This document shows positions 26,831-34,822 of a stretch of DNA of 64,000 bases, piece after piece (position 1 is the stretch's first letter; every line of letters starts with the position of its first letter). Under the pieces are notes generated by a model. The model had not been told where the DNA came from and ran no database searches. It saw nothing but the letters and a program-made list of their open reading frames with translations. This DNA comes from Phycicoccus sp. HDW14 (GTDB lineage: Bacteria > Actinomycetota > Actinomycetes > Actinomycetales > Dermatophilaceae): NCBI RefSeq assembly GCF_011383005.1, contig NZ_CP049935.1:2728001-2792000 (forward strand). Reading direction: 5' to 3'. The position numbers were made by a program, and so were the translations under genes.

Positions 26831-27688
26831 GTGCCCAGCCGTCCCGAACCCGTCATCACCTCCTACGCCGACGCCCCCACCCGCACGCTGCGCGCCGCCG
26901 GGGTGACCTTCGCCTACCGCGAGCTCGGCCCGTCCGGCGCCGTGCCGGTCGTCTTCTTCCACCACCTCAGCGCCAACCTCGACAACTGGGATCCCCGGAT
27001 CGTCGACGCGGTCGCCGCGACCCGGCGGGTCATCACCTTCGACCAGCGGGGTGTCGGAGCCTCCTCCGGGAAGGTCCCGGACACGATCGAGGCCGCCGCG
27101 GAGGACGCGTACGCCTTCGTCACCGCACTGGGCCTGACGGAGATCGACGTCTTCGCCTTCTCGATGGGCGGCATGGTCGCCCAGGACCTCGCCGTCGCCC
27201 ACCCCGGGCTGATCCGGCGCTGGGTGCTCACCGGCACCGGCCCCCGCGGCGGCAAGGACATGGACAAGGTCGGCCGCACGACCTACCTCGACGTCCTGCG
27301 GGCCACCCTCACCCGACGCGACCCCAAGGAGATCCTCTTCTTCGAGCAGGACTCCATCGGCCGGAAGGCCGCTACGGAGTTCGTCGCCCGCCTCGGCGAG
27401 CGCACCCGGGACCGCGACACGGCGGTCACGCTCGGGGCGTTCCGCACCCAGCTGCAGGCCATCGCCCGCTACGGCCGCTCCGCGCCCTCGGACCTCTCAC
27501 CCCTGACGATCCCGACCCTCATCGCCAACGGCGACCACGACCGGATGGTCCCCTCCGTCCTGTCCGAGGACCTGCACCGGCGCATCCCCGGGTCGGAGCT
27601 CGTCATCTACCCGAACTCCGGCCACGGCGGGATCTTCCAGTACTGGCAGGACTTCGCTCCGCGCGCCGCCGCCTTCCTCTCCGCCTGA
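26831..27688 (+). CDS. Alpha/beta hydrolase
   Basis: 285 residues from GTG at 26831 with GAGGAG upstream. The nucleophile elbow is FAFSMGGMVAQDLA (Ser about 116), the acid is probably the aspartate in IANGDHDRMVP (about 239), and the base is His in YPNSGHGGIF (about 266). The oxyanion region is FFHHLSANLDNWDPRI (about 41-56). Cytosolic, no signal. The fold is shared by esterases, epoxide hydrolases and haloperoxidases. Second gene of the TetR-linked operon. Confidence 0.9.
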   Translation: MPSRPEPVITSYADAPTRTLRAAGVTFAYRELGPSGAVPVVFFHHLSANLDNWDPRIVDAVAATRRVITFDQRGVGASSGKVPDTIEAAAEDAYAFVTALGLTEIDVFAFSMGGMVAQDLAVAHPGLIRRWVLTGTGPRGGKDMDKVGRTTYLDVLRATLTRRDPKEILFFEQDSIGRKAATEFVARLGERTRDRDTAVTLGAFRTQLQAIARYGRSAPSDLSPLTIPTLIANGDHDRMVPSVLSEDLHRRIPGSELVIYPNSGHGGIFQYWQDFAPRAAAFLSA

Positions 27689-27798
27689 CCCGCTCGACCA
27701 CGTCGGGCGCCACGGCCTGTGGAACGATGCCCCTGCCCGACGGCCCCGACCGGGGAGCCCGCCGACACCGTCGAGACCCGTCCCCGCAGGAGCAGCCG

Positions 27799-28391
27799 AT
27801 GACGCCCCCGCCGCCCGGACGCCGCGAGCGCAACAAGCAGGAGAAGCTCGAGCGCATCGTCGCCGCCGCGTCGTCGCTGTTCGCCGAGCACGGGGTCGAC
27901 GACGTCACCACCCAGCAGATCGCCGAGGCCGCGGACATCGGCACCGGCACCCTGTTCCTCTACGCCCGGACCAAGGGCGAGCTGCTCCTGATGGTCCAGA
28001 ACACCCACTACGAGGAGGCGCTCGCCCGGGGTCGCGCCGAGGCTGAGCACGCACAGGGCGCCGTCGAGGCCGTCGTCGCCCTCCTCGCACCCGTCGTCGA
28101 GTGCAACCGGGCCCACGTCGGCAACGGCCGGGTCTACCTGCGCGAGATGCTCTTCGGCGACCCCGACGTCCCCGGGCACGCGGCGGCCCTCGCCGTCGTC
28201 GCCGAGACCGACCGGGCGACCGTCGAGCTCATCCGCCGGTGGACGGACACCGACGAGGCCGACGCAGCGCGGCAGGCGGGCGTCATCGCCGCCGCGATGT
28301 ACGTGACGATGGCCTCCGCCCCGAGGAGGCCATCGTCGACGACGTCGTCGACGTCGTCCGTCAGGCCGTCGGCACCGTCCTGCGCGGCTGA
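27799..28391 (+). CDS. TetR family transcriptional regulator (single-base deletion at 28319-28322)
   Basis: Corrected product about 197 residues from ATG at 27799, with AGGAG eight bases upstream. Typical N-terminal HTH: EKLERIVAAASSLFAEHGVDDVTTQQIAEAADIGTGTLFLYARTKGELL (about 15-62). The ligand-binding helical part ends with VTMASAP, where one extra C in the CCCC run at 28319-28322 restores EEAIVDDVVDVVRQAVGTVLRG and the TGA at 28389. Third gene of its operon, so it probably represses itself and the oxidoreductase/hydrolase. Confidence 0.88.
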
Positions 28392-28429
28392 GCGCCCGCC
28401 GTTCCACCGTCGCTCGACCAGGGTGCGGC

Positions 28430-28882
28430 TCAGGGCATCCGGATGAGGCAGGTGGTGCTCGCGTGGGCGAGCAGGCGACCGTCCGCGTCGAGCAGCCGAC
28501 CCTCCGCGGTGGACTGCGTCCGCCCGCGGTGCAGCACCGTCCCGACGGCGCGGACCTGCCCCGTGCCGGGGCGCATCGGGCGGAGGTAGTGGACGGTGAG
28601 CTGCGCGGTCGTGTAGTCCCCGCCGGGCGGCAGGGTCGTGTGCACCGCGCAGCCCATGCACGAGTCGAGCAGGGTCGCCGCGATGCCGCCGTGGACCGAC
28701 CCGAGGGGGTTGAGCATGCGCTCGTCCGGGGTGAGCACGAAGGCGGCAGTGCCCTCCTCGACCGTCTCGAGGTCCATGCCGAGGAGGGTGGCGATGCTCG
28801 GGGGCGGCAGGAGGCCCGCCGCCATCCGCTGCATGACCTCCAGCCCGGAGAGCTCGGTGAGGTCGCCGGTCGGCGCGCTCAC
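28430..28882 (-). CDS. PaaI-family hotdog thioesterase
   Basis: 150 residues from GTG at 28882, overlapping the stop of the MFS gene (GTGA). The hotdog core reads ERMLNPLGSVHGGIAATLLDSCMGCAV (about 55-81); N-P...H-G-G is the PaaI/4HBT active-site pattern with the conserved HGG loop. The strand TTAQLTVHYLRPMRPGTGQVRAVGTVLHRGR follows. It hydrolyses acyl-CoA thioesters; the acyl group is not readable. Coupled to an MFS exporter, which may make the pair a release-and-export unit. Confidence 0.88.
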   Translation of the reverse strand: MSAPTGDLTELSGLEVMQRMAAGLLPPPSIATLLGMDLETVEEGTAAFVLTPDERMLNPLGSVHGGIAATLLDSCMGCAVHTTLPPGGDYTTAQLTVHYLRPMRPGTGQVRAVGTVLHRGRTQSTAEGRLLDADGRLLAHASTTCLIRMP

Positions 28883-30311
28883 GGCTGCGCCCCGACCGCG
28901 GCCGGGGCGGCGACGGTGTCGAGGGCCGGCCGGCGGCGAGGGACCGCCACGGCGGCGGCCGACGTCAGCACGCCGCAGACCACGAGCATCACCCAGACGC
29001 CGCGGAAGGCGCCGGCGGTGATGGTCGGGGTCACGGTGCCGAGGATCGCCACCGTGAGGGCGACACCGAAGGTCGCACCCAGCTGCCGGATGGCCTGGTT
29101 GACGGCGGCACCGGCGCCGAAGTCGTCCCGCGGGAGGCCCTGCACGGCGGCGCTCGTCAGCTGCGGGAGCACCAACGCCACCCCGAGGCCCGAGAGCAAG
29201 GACGCGGGGAGCAGCTCGGTGAGGTAGGCGGGGCGGTCGCCGAGCCCGGTGAGCAGGAGCAGGCCGCCCGCGGCGTAGACCAGGCCGCCGGGCACCAGCA
29301 GCGCGCGCTGGCCGTGGCGGGCGGCCACCCGACCGAAGACCGGCGCGAGCGCCATGACGACCACGGGGCCGGGCATCATCGCCATCCCCGCGCGCACGAT
29401 CCCGTACTGCCACACCGCGAGCGTGAACTGGACGAGGGCGAAGAACATCGCGGTGAACCCGATGGTGAAGGCCGCCGTGGCGATGTTGGCCCAGCGCACC
29501 GACGGGGTGGCGAAGATCGTCAGGTCGAGCGCCGGGTGCGGCACCGAGAGGGTCCGCCGGACGAAGGCGCCGAGGACGAGGAGACCACCGACGAGGACGG
29601 CCGGCGTCGTCGCTGACGCCCACCCCACTGGTCGCTCTGGACGATGCCGAGGGCCAGCAGGGTGAGCGCGGCCGCCAGGAGGAGGATGCCGAGGGGGTCG
29701 GGGAAGCGGGCCCGCGCGGCCTCCCGCGACTCGGAGAGGAGGCGGGCACCGAGGACGAGCGCGACCACCCCGACGGGCACGTTGACGAGGAATGCCGCCC
29801 TCCAGTCCCAGGTCTGCACCAGCAGGGCCCCGAGGGCGGGTCCCGCGGCTGCCGCGAGCGCGCCGGATGCACCCCAGAGGGCGACGGCGACCGGGACGCG
29901 AGCCGGCGGGAACACCGAGAGGACCAGCGCGAGCGAGGCGGGGACCAGGGCGGCCGCGCCGAGCGCCTGGACGACGCGGAGCGCCACGAGCAGGCCGGCC
30001 GACGGCGCCAGCGCGCACAGGACCGAGGCGAGCGTGAAGGCCACGAGCCCCACGAGGAAGACGCGCCGCCGGCCGAACCGGTCGGCCATCCGGCCGGCCG
30101 GGACCAGGGCGGCCGCGAGGGCGATCGTGTAGGCCGACAGCGTCCACGACATCGTCGCGAACGACACCGACGGGAAGCTCGAGCGCATGTCGTCGAACGC
30201 GACGAACAGGACCTGCGCGTCGAGGAAGACCATGAAGACGGCGAGGCTGGCGACGGCGACGACCGCCCAGGGGTTGACGGCGCGTCCCGTTCCCGCGGTG
30301 TGAGGCTCCAT
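28879..30311 (-). CDS. MFS transporter, DHA2/EmrB-QacA type (single-base deletion at 29623-29626)
   Basis: Corrected product about 477 residues with about 14 membrane helices. N-terminus VVAVASLAVFMVFLDAQVLFVAF, then motif A-like GRMADRFGRRRVFLVG (about 72-87) and WDWRAAFLVNVPVG (about 159-172), which is the DHA2 motif C neighbourhood. The frame breaks after GIVQSDQWG; one extra base in the CCCC run at 29623-29626 (+ strand) restores WASATTPAVLVGGLLVLGAF. DHA2 proteins are proton-driven drug exporters. Divergent from the HxlR gene and coupled to the thioesterase downstream. Confidence 0.88.
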
Positions 30312-30333
30312 GAGCGAGGACGCTAGACCTGCT

Positions 30334-30360
30334 GGTTGATAATTTCAACCACTTGATGCA
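30334..30360. promoter_or_regulatory. Operator-like palindromes between MFS and HxlR genes
   Basis: GGTTGA (30334-30339) and TCAACC (30345-30350) form a perfect 6-bp inverted repeat with a 5-base AT-rich spacer. Immediately after, TTGATGCATGAACTCAA (30353-30369) is a second, imperfect repeat. Both sit in the 76-base gap between divergent starts, where an HxlR-type repressor is expected to bind. Confidence 0.6.
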
Positions 30361-30387
30361 TGAACTCAACCGCCATACGATGACCGC

Positions 30388-31044
30388 GTGCCTCACAAGA
30401 GCTACGACCAGTACTGCGGGATCGCCGCCGCGCTCGACGTCGTCGGTGACCGCTGGACCCTGCTGGTCCTGCGCGAGCTCTCCTTCGGGCGGCTGCGCTT
30501 CACCGACCTGCGCACAGCGCTGCCCGGCATCGCGTCCAACCTGTTGGCGGGCCGGCTGAGGGACCTCGAGGACGCCGGCCTCGTCGAGCAGCAGGAGCTG
30601 CCCGCTCCGGCCGCCCGGACGGTCTACGCACTGACGGCCGACGGCCGGCGCATCGGCCCGGTCCTGGCGGCACTCGCCAAGTTCGGGCTCCCCCTCCTCG
30701 ACGACCCCGTGGACGGCGGGGTGCGTCCGCGGACGGCCGTGCACGGCGTGCTGGCGCCGCTGCTCGACGGCGTGACGGCTGCCGGCCGCGACCTGACCAT
30801 GCGCTTCGACCTGGACGGGGAGGAGCACTGGCTCCGGGTCCGCGACGGCCGGCTCGAGCGCGCCGACCGGGCGGCCCAGCCCGACCTGGTCCTCACCGGC
30901 TCAGCCGCGGCGCTCGTCGAGCTCTGCCGCGGGACCGCGGACCTCGAGACCCTGGCGCCGCGGCTCACCGTCCGCGGGAGCCGGGCCGCGTTGACGGCCT
31001 TCCACGAGCTGTTCCCCGTCACCACCGCCGTGCCGACCGCCTGA
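30388..31044 (+). CDS. HxlR family regulator with extra C-terminal domain
   Basis: 218 residues from GTG at 30388. N-terminal winged helix of the HxlR family: CGIAAALDVVGDRWTLLVLRELSFGRLRFTDLRTALPGIASNLLAGRLRDLEDAGLVEQ (about 10-68). The usual HxlR protein is only about 110-150 residues; here a C-terminal part of about 100 residues (VDGGVRPRTAVH..., then TMRFDLDGEEHWLRV and LVLTGSAAALVELCRG) resembles an SCP2-like lipid-binding fold. It would be the local repressor of the divergent MFS/thioesterase operon, possibly sensing a hydrophobic ligand. Confidence 0.85.
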   Translation: MPHKSYDQYCGIAAALDVVGDRWTLLVLRELSFGRLRFTDLRTALPGIASNLLAGRLRDLEDAGLVEQQELPAPAARTVYALTADGRRIGPVLAALAKFGLPLLDDPVDGGVRPRTAVHGVLAPLLDGVTAAGRDLTMRFDLDGEEHWLRVRDGRLERADRAAQPDLVLTGSAAALVELCRGTADLETLAPRLTVRGSRAALTAFHELFPVTTAVPTA

Positions 31045-31065
31045 CGCGTCGGCGGAAATGTGCCG

Positions 31066-31083
31066 GGGTCGACGCTCCGACCC
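31066..31083 (+). terminator. Hairpin after the HxlR gene
   Basis: GGGTCG (31066-31071) pairs with CGACCC (31078-31083) across ACGCTC. It lies 22 bases past the stop and just before the island end. No T-run follows, as is usual in high-GC terminators. Confidence 0.4.
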
Positions 31084-31084
31084 A

Positions 31085-31127
31085 GAGCTGGCGGGGGGAC
31101 TCGAACCCCCAACCCCCTGTTTACAAG
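31085..31127. other. attL: 43-bp copy of the tRNA-Thr 3' half
   Basis: Identical to 43630-43672, which is the 3' half of tRNA-Thr(UGU) plus one flanking base. The match stops at the anticodon loop, so no functional tRNA can be made here. This is the left end of the integrated island; site-specific recombination at a tRNA 3' end leaves exactly this kind of duplication. Confidence 0.92.
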
Positions 31128-31550
31128 TCCGTGACCGGGAATGCCCGCACCTGCCCCTGAACTGCGGAAACATCGATACTGCACCGTCCCCAAACCAGTG
31201 CGTGCCACCTGCGTGCCATCCCGGTGCGTAGCCGTGCCCCCTCATGACCCACGCTCGGCACGCCCCTTCCACCAGGCAAGCGATGACAGTCGGCGGGTAG
31301 TGACCCACTTCCTCGGCCCGCGCCGGCCAACGGAAGCCACGGCCCGAAGCCCGTGAGACGTGAGAGCGGGGCGTCAGGTCCCGTCCGGGACTGGACGAGA
31401 ACGACCTCGAGGGCCGCTTTCTCGACCCGCCGAACGTCCTCCCGTCCGTGCCCGTGCCGGTGGCGAGGACGTCGATCTGCTCGACGGTGCGACACATGTC
31501 AGTGCGGCTGGCGCAATGGGTCGGTGAGACACCCTCCCAGCGGGAGGGCC
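31128..31550. other. Island left-end non-coding region
   Basis: No supportable gene in about 420 bases. GTGCCACCTGCGTGCCATCC (31203-31222) is repeated in related form beside the integrase at 43495-43523, suggesting integrase arm-type binding sites. A perfect hairpin lies at 31532-31548. Confidence 0.6.
31532..31548 (-). terminator. Terminator hairpin after the DUF305 gene
   Basis: CCCTCCC (31532-31538) and GGGAGGG (31542-31548) form a perfect 7-bp stem with a 3-base loop, only three bases past the DUF305 stop. Confidence 0.65.
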
Positions 31551-32168
31551 TCAGGCGAGCAACCCCTTCATGGTGGCGATCTCCCGCTGCTGCGCCCTGA
31601 TGATGGCGTCGGCGAGCGTGCGCACGTCAGCGTTCTGGGTGCTGCTGAGGACGTCCTGGGCCATGGTGACGGCGCCCTCGTGGTGGGCGATCATCATCGT
31701 GAGCCACTGGCGGTCGAAGTCGGTACCGGTGGCCGCCCGGAGGGACGTCATGTCGGTCTCGCTCATCATGCCGGGCATGCCGTGGTCCATTTCGGCGCCG
31801 GCGGGCGCGCCCCACGAGGTGAGCCAGCTGTGCATCGTCTGGATCTCGGGGTCCTGGGTGGCCTTGATGTCCGTGGCGAGTGTGCGCACCTTCTCGGAGG
31901 CGCCGGCCTTCGCGTCGAGCGCGACGTCGGCCATCTCGACGGCCTGCTCGTGGTGCGGGATCATCATCTGCGCGAACATCACGTCGCCGGGCGCGCCCTG
32001 GGCCGCCGTACCGCCGGCCGTGGCGGGCGCGCTCGAGGAGGACATGCCGGACATGCCCGGCATGTCCGAGTGGTCGGTGTCGGAGCCGCAGGCGGCGAGC
32101 AGGGTCGCGGCGGTGAGGGCGACGGCGCTGAGCGCGAGACGACGGGTGGCACGGGTGGTGGAGGGCAC
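31551..32168 (-). CDS. DUF305 family copper-associated lipoprotein
   Basis: 205 residues from GTG at 32168 with GAAGGA upstream. A signal peptide with lipobox LTAATLLAACG, then a Met/His-rich linker (HSDMPGMSGMSSSS). The DUF305 (ferritin-like, four-helix) repeats are visible as two halves: MMIPHHEQAVEMADVAL (about 90-106) and MMIAHHEGAVTMAQDVL (about 163-179), each with paired histidines. DUF305 proteins occur regularly with copper-resistance genes; they are thought to bind copper outside the cell. A response-regulator-like repeat site lies 65-91 bases upstream. Confidence 0.88.
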   Translation of the reverse strand: MPSTTRATRRLALSAVALTAATLLAACGSDTDHSDMPGMSGMSSSSAPATAGGTAAQGAPGDVMFAQMMIPHHEQAVEMADVALDAKAGASEKVRTLATDIKATQDPEIQTMHSWLTSWGAPAGAEMDHGMPGMMSETDMTSLRAATGTDFDRQWLTMMIAHHEGAVTMAQDVLSSTQNADVRTLADAIIRAQQREIATMKGLLA

Positions 32169-32232
32169 AGGTGTCCTTCGGTGGTGGAGAACAGAACGTC
32201 CACACCGTCTCGTGGGCGTGCGGTCGTTCCCC

Positions 32233-32259
32233 GAAGGCTCCATGAAGGTTCGATGAAGA
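32233..32259 (+). promoter_or_regulatory. Response-regulator-type binding site before the DUF305 gene
   Basis: GAAGG at 32233, GAAGG at 32244 and GAAGA at 32255 are spaced by exactly 11 bases, one helical turn, as in OmpR/PhoB-family sites. The 17-mer TGAAGGTTCGATGAAGA (32243-32259) recurs exactly at 34019-34035, in the other cop promoter region of the island. Confidence 0.65.
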
Positions 32260-32277
32260 ACCTCGACCGCAGCCCTG

Positions 32278-33787
32278 TCAGGTGACGTAGCCGAGCGTGG
32301 TCATCATGCCGGTCTCGGCGTGGTAGGCGTTGTGGCAGTGGGCGGCCCACTGGCCCGGGTTGTCGGCGTCGAGGTCCAGCACGAGACGCTGCATCGGCCG
32401 CAGCAGCACGGTGTCCTTGCGGACTCCGCTGCCGCGCACGGCGAAGGTGTGCCCGTGCAGGTGGAAGGGGTGGACCATCATCGACATGTTGCTGACGGCC
32501 AGGGAGACGCGCTCGTTGGAGCGGACTTCGAGGGGGTCGGCGTCGGGGAAGCTCTGGCCGTTGATGGTCCAGCGGTAGGGGTTCATCGAGCCGGAGAGAA
32601 CCAGGTCGTGCGTGCGGTCGCTCTCTCGGGCCGCGATGGCGGTGCCCGCCAACGGACGGAGGCTCTCCAGCGACAGGACGGCGCCGGGGCGGTGGTCGCC
32701 GCTGCGGAGGCCAGAGGAGAGCCGCTCGCGGTCCGCACGAGGGCCAGTGCCTGCCCGTCCTTGCCTTCGGGGGTCGCCGTGAGCGGGAAGGCGCCGTCGC
32801 CGAGCGTGACCAGCAGGTCGTAGCGCTCCCCCATCGCGATGAGGAGCGAGTCGCCCTCGACCGGCTCCACGGGCCAGCCGTCGCTGTGGGTGAGCGTTAG
32901 GCGGTGCCCGGCGAGGGAGAGCCGGAAGACGGTGTCCGAGGCGGCGTTGACGACGCGCAGGCGGATGCGGTCGCCCGGCGCCGCCCGCAGCACGTCGGGG
33001 TCGGATGGGACGCGACCGTTGACGAGGTAGTGGGGTAGACGACATCGCCGCCACCGCCGGACATCCCGCGCATCCCGCGCATCCCGCCAGAGCCCATGCC
33101 CCCCATGCCGCTCATCGAGCCACCCATCATGCCGCCCATGCCGTGCCCTCCGGAGGCGCCGCCGTCGTCCGTGCCCGATCCGGCGGTCAGCCCGGCCAGC
33201 ACGTCGTCCGGGGTACGCCCGGTGCCGTCGACCCAGTCGTCGAGGACGAGAACCCACTCGTCGTCGTAGCGGCCGGGCTCGTGCGGGTCCTCGACGACGA
33301 GGACGCCGTAGAGACCGCGGTCGAGCTGGACGCCGACGTGGGGGTGGAAGAAGTAGGTACCGGGGTCCGGCGCGGTGAACTCGTACCGGAAGGACCCGCG
33401 CGGGCGGATCGCCTCCTGCGTCATCATCGGTACGCCGTCCATGTCGTTGCGCAGCCGGATGCCGTGCCAGTGCACCGAGGTGTCGGTAGGCAGGTCGTTG
33501 CGCACGTCGACGCGCAGCACCTGGCCGGCATCGACCCGCAGGGTCGGCCCGGGAACTGTGCCACCGAAGGCCCAGGTGTCGACGACCACGCCGCCGAGGT
33601 CGACGGTGGTGGGGGCAGCACGCAACGAGGCGGTGACCAGCCCGCGGGCGTGGCGGGCGGCCTCGGTGGAGGCCACCGCGGCCGAGCGCGGCCCGACGGG
33701 CCGGGCGCCGCCCCCGCACGCGCTGAGTGCTCCAAGGCCCAGCAGGCCGAGCCCACCGGTGAGGACGCTGCGGCGGGTGGCGCTCAT
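32278..33787 (-). CDS. Tat-exported multicopper oxidase (two single-base deletions)
   Basis: Corrected product about 503 residues from ATG at 33787. A twin-arginine signal (TRRSVLTGGLGLLGLGALSAC) with a lipobox cysteine. All four copper motifs are present: VHWHGIRL, YFFHPHVG, HPFHLHGHTF and HCHNAYHAETGMM. Breaks at the G-runs 33032-33035 and 32686-32689 (+ strand) resolve with one added base each (DVVYPHYLVNGRVPSDP; ASAAATTAPGAVLSLESL). A Met/Gly-rich loop (GHGMGGMMGGSMSGMGG...) sits before the first break, as in CueO/CopA-type oxidases. It should oxidise Cu(I) to less toxic Cu(II) outside the cell. Confidence 0.9.
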
Positions 33788-33951
33788 CGGCGCGCCACCA
33801 CGTCCTGCGAGGCGCTCTCGTCGACCCCGGCCCGGGCGCCGGGGCGCACCAGCGCCACGACGGCGAGGACCACCAGGGCCCACAGCGCGGTGACCACGCT
33901 GCCCATCACCAGCCACATCACCCAGCCGGTGCCCACGAACCCGTTCATCAT
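33784..33951 (-). CDS. Small single-helix membrane protein
   Basis: 55 residues from ATG at 33951, chosen because GAAGGAG sits nine bases upstream; an alternative ATG is at 33960. One membrane helix (VMWLVMGSVVTALWALVVLAVVALV) follows a short Met/Asn/Gly start, and an acidic/Arg tail ends the protein. Its stop overlaps the multicopper oxidase start (ATGA), so the two are coupled and it may help place or mature that oxidase. No family recognised. Confidence 0.6.
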   Translation of the reverse strand: MMNGFVGTGWVMWLVMGSVVTALWALVVLAVVALVRPGARAGVDESASQDVVARR

Positions 33952-34009
33952 CGGGACCATCTCCTTCGTCTCGTCCTCGAGGGTGCGTGCCGAGCCCGAC
34001 GGTCGCGTC

Positions 34010-34035
34010 GAGGTGGCGTGAAGGTTCGATGAAGA
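34010..34035 (+). promoter_or_regulatory. Response-regulator-type binding site between MCO and RR operons
   Basis: GAAGG at 34020 and GAAGA at 34031 are 11 bases apart, with a weaker third copy 11 bases upstream. The 17-mer TGAAGGTTCGATGAAGA is identical to the one at 32243-32259. It lies in the divergent gap between the oxidase operon and the two-component genes. Confidence 0.65.
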
Positions 34036-34096
34036 TGCCCGCGGGGGTACCGGCACCGGCGGGAACCGACCGTGGACGCGTGACACCATCAGCACC

Positions 34097-34822
34097 ATGC
34101 AGAGCGTCCCGACCTCCCCGACCACCCCGGGGGTCCGCGCGCTGGTGGTTGAGGACGAGGTCCACATGGCGCGCCTGATCGGCAGCTACCTCGAGCGCGC
34201 CGGGATGGAGGCGCACGTCGTCCACGACGGCCCGGCCGGCTTGGAGGCCGCCCGCGAGGTCGACCCCGACGTCGTCGTGCTCGACCTCGGCCTGCCCGGC
34301 TTGGACGGCATCGAGGTCTGCCGGCAGCTGCGGACCTTCTCCGACGCCTACGTCGTCATGGTCACCGCGCGCGATGACGAGGTCGACACCCTCATCGGCC
34401 TGTCCGTCGGCGCCGACGACTACCTGACCAAGCCGTTCTCTCCTCGCGAGCTCGTCGCCCGCATCCAGGTGATGTTCCGCCGCCCCCGCCGACCCACGCA
34501 CCCCGAGCCCACCGACCACGCCCTGACCGTCGGCCGGCTCGCCGTCGACCCGGTCGGCCGCGAGGTGTGGCTTGACCAGGAACCGGTCCACCTGACGCGC
34601 ACCGAGTTCGACGTTCTCGCAGCCCTCGCCGGCAACCCGCGGATGGCGTTCTCCCGGCGCCAGCTCATCGACGCCGTGTGGGGACCGGAGTGGGTCGGCG
34701 ACGAGCACCTCGTTGACGTCCACGTCGGGCACCTGCGGCGCAAGCTCGGCGACGACGCCACCGACCCGGTCTTCGTGAGGACCGTGCGCGGGGTCGGCTA
34801 CCGGATGGGCCCCGGCGCATGA
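34097..34822 (+). CDS. OmpR-family response regulator
   Basis: 241 residues from ATG at 34097. Receiver: VEDEVHMARLIGSYLERAG, phosphoacceptor Asp in DVVVLDLGLPGLDG (about 62), then MVTARDD and the lysine in LTKPFSPREL. The DNA-binding winged helix is LTRTEFDVLAALAGNPRMAFSRRQLIDAVWG...DVHVGHLRRKLGDD...VRTVRGVGYRM, typical OmpR/PhoB. It is coupled to its kinase (ATGA) and sits inside the copper island beside 11-bp-periodic sites, so a copper-responsive CopR/CusR role is likely but inferred. Confidence 0.92.
   Translation: MQSVPTSPTTPGVRALVVEDEVHMARLIGSYLERAGMEAHVVHDGPAGLEAAREVDPDVVVLDLGLPGLDGIEVCRQLRTFSDAYVVMVTARDDEVDTLIGLSVGADDYLTKPFSPRELVARIQVMFRRPRRPTHPEPTDHALTVGRLAVDPVGREVWLDQEPVHLTRTEFDVLAALAGNPRMAFSRRQLIDAVWGPEWVGDEHLVDVHVGHLRRKLGDDATDPVFVRTVRGVGYRMGPGA

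Noticed and set aside
31085..31127. Second tRNA-Thr gene
   Set aside because: Only the 3' half is present; the D arm, 5' acceptor strand and part of the anticodon arm are missing, which fits an att duplication.
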